A stretch of 16,386 nucleotides of DNA from Methylacidiphilum sp. (lineage in GTDB: Bacteria; Verrucomicrobiota; Verrucomicrobiia; CAIQCK01), in assembly GCA_020718125.1 (NCBI GenBank), contig DYDC01000028.1, positions 1 through 16,386 of the forward strand, written 5' to 3'. Under the pieces are notes generated by a model. That model was not told the DNA's origin. It did not search any database and saw only the letters and a program-made list of their open reading frames with translations. The position numbers and the translations under genes are program-made. Positions 15,780 through 16,386 of this stretch are shown here, one piece after another; the first letter of the stretch is position 1, and every line of letters starts with the position of its first letter.

Positions 15780-16386
15780 TCATATCTTCGGCTTCGCCAC
15801 CCACCAGAGCGATTCCCAGTAGCGGCATTCGGGCGCATAAACATCAATCCGCAAGTCCGGCGTCGCGTCGGCGGGGAGGATGCCGTAACGCCGCATCGCG
15901 CGCACCCACTCGGCACGAGGGCGGAAGCCGGACATGTCGAAGCGCTTGATCTCATCCAGCTTCGCCTTGGTGCCGCGGATGGCTTGCGGCACGCGCTGGT
16001 AGTCGCTGTCCGATGCGCTGGCGAAGACCGGGCCGCCGCAGCGTTGGAGACCTCCGGCGGATTTGGCCGGCGGCGCGAGCAGGAGCAGCGACTTGTCGGG
16101 GCGCGAGAGATTGTAGAACGGGTCGCGCGACCAGCGGCGGCGGACATCGTCCGGCGTCAGGTCCGTCCACGGCGGTGTGCCGGTGAACGCTTTGCCACAA
16201 CCACCCGGCCCGACGTGCCGTCCATCAACTTCAACAACCGGCTCGCGGAACTGCCGATGGAACGCGGCGACCGGTTGCCCATGCCATTGCGCCCGTCGGC
16301 GACCAGCGAGCGCGCGGTGATCGTGTAGTAGCTCAGGGGCGCAACTTGACACACGCGCCAAGTCCCGAAAGGGACGGTCGAGAATA
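15780..16386 (-). pseudogene. C-terminal part of a large secreted protein of PVC type, frame-disrupted and cut by the window edge
   Basis: Two coding-like segments lie in different minus-strand frames. The upstream one (about 16335-16215) reads LSYYTITARSLVADGRNGMG and then SIGSSASRLLKLMDG. The downstream one (about 16190-15780) reads from GTPPWTDLTPDDVRRRWS through DPFYNLSRPDKSLLLLAPP and FDMSGFRPRAEWVRAMRRYG to the stop. From memory both match the C-terminal region of large secreted proteins common in Planctomycetes and Verrucomicrobia (cytochrome-c or hydrazine-synthase-alpha-like annotations). Those proteins usually have several tens of residues between the two blocks. Here they nearly abut, with a change of frame around 16190-16215, suggesting a deletion of non-triplet length. 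The gene is therefore a pseudogene or an assembly error. It converges on the hydrolase gene with 11 nt between stops. Confidence 0.55.
16362..16375 (+). repeat. Short palindrome with GNRA-type loop at the window edge
   Basis: GTCCC-GAAA-GGGAC forms a 5-bp hairpin with a GAAA tetraloop on the plus strand. It lies at the boundary where the recognisable protein sequence of the broken gene stops. Only one copy is in the window, so neither a REP-type element nor the first unit of an array can be established. Confidence 0.35.

Noticed and set aside
16346..16386. CRISPR array starting at the right edge
   Set aside because: There is only one palindromic unit, no repeat-spacer period and no cas gene in the window.

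Overview
This window is GC-rich, gene-dense bacterial chromosome. Third codon positions are strongly G/C, and long antisense open frames arise as by-products. Three things together suggest the Verrucomicrobiota or a related PVC lineage: a large secreted LamG-containing glycoside hydrolase, a membrane-anchored kinase-fold protein with a Pro/Ala linker, and the end of a large secreted protein of a type common in Planctomycetes and Verrucomicrobia. That placement is inference from protein style, because no marker gene is present. No insertion sequence, prophage, tRNA, rRNA or convincing CRISPR array is visible.

Layout. At the left edge (1-123, +) lies the C-terminus of a gene cut by the window, facing a long run of minus-strand genes. 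Read in the direction of transcription (right to left) these are: a sugar-nucleotide epimerase/dehydratase (9156-8239); a leader region with direct repeats, a 16-codon ORF and a strong intrinsic terminator (8225-8048); aspartate kinase lysC (7995-6778); citramalate synthase cimA overlapping it by 4 nt; a DUF362 protein; ispF; cysS; and a catalytically dead protein kinase-like membrane protein (1995-145). The gaps are small, so lysC through the pseudokinase may be one or two operons mixing amino-acid synthesis, isoprenoid synthesis and tRNA charging.

A 370-nt divergent gap (9157-9526) holds what may be the 3' remnant of a lost gene, an inverted repeat and a 9-mer tandem repeat. It is followed on the plus strand by a two-gene polyamine unit: homospermidine synthase (9527-10984) and, 1 nt later, a fold-III ornithine decarboxylase (10986-12125). 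Together they can convert ornithine to putrescine and putrescine to homospermidine. Next comes a 1183-residue secreted multidomain protein (12217-15768) with a clan GH-A-like catalytic barrel that is interrupted by a LamG-like domain and followed by a second LamG. It converges on a damaged minus-strand gene that runs off the right edge.

The strongest candidate for something undescribed is the leader upstream of lysC-cimA. Its short ORF is rich in Thr, Val, Ile, Leu and Lys codons. The ORF's end overlaps the first of four RNA segments that can pair as 1:2, 2:3 or 3:4, and 3:4 is a 10-bp terminator hairpin with seven U residues. This is the layout of a classical ribosome-mediated attenuator, placed before the two enzymes that control aspartate-family and isoleucine synthesis. 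Second are the LamG-in-barrel architecture, with an apparently permuted first strand, and the fully degenerate pseudokinase in a housekeeping operon.
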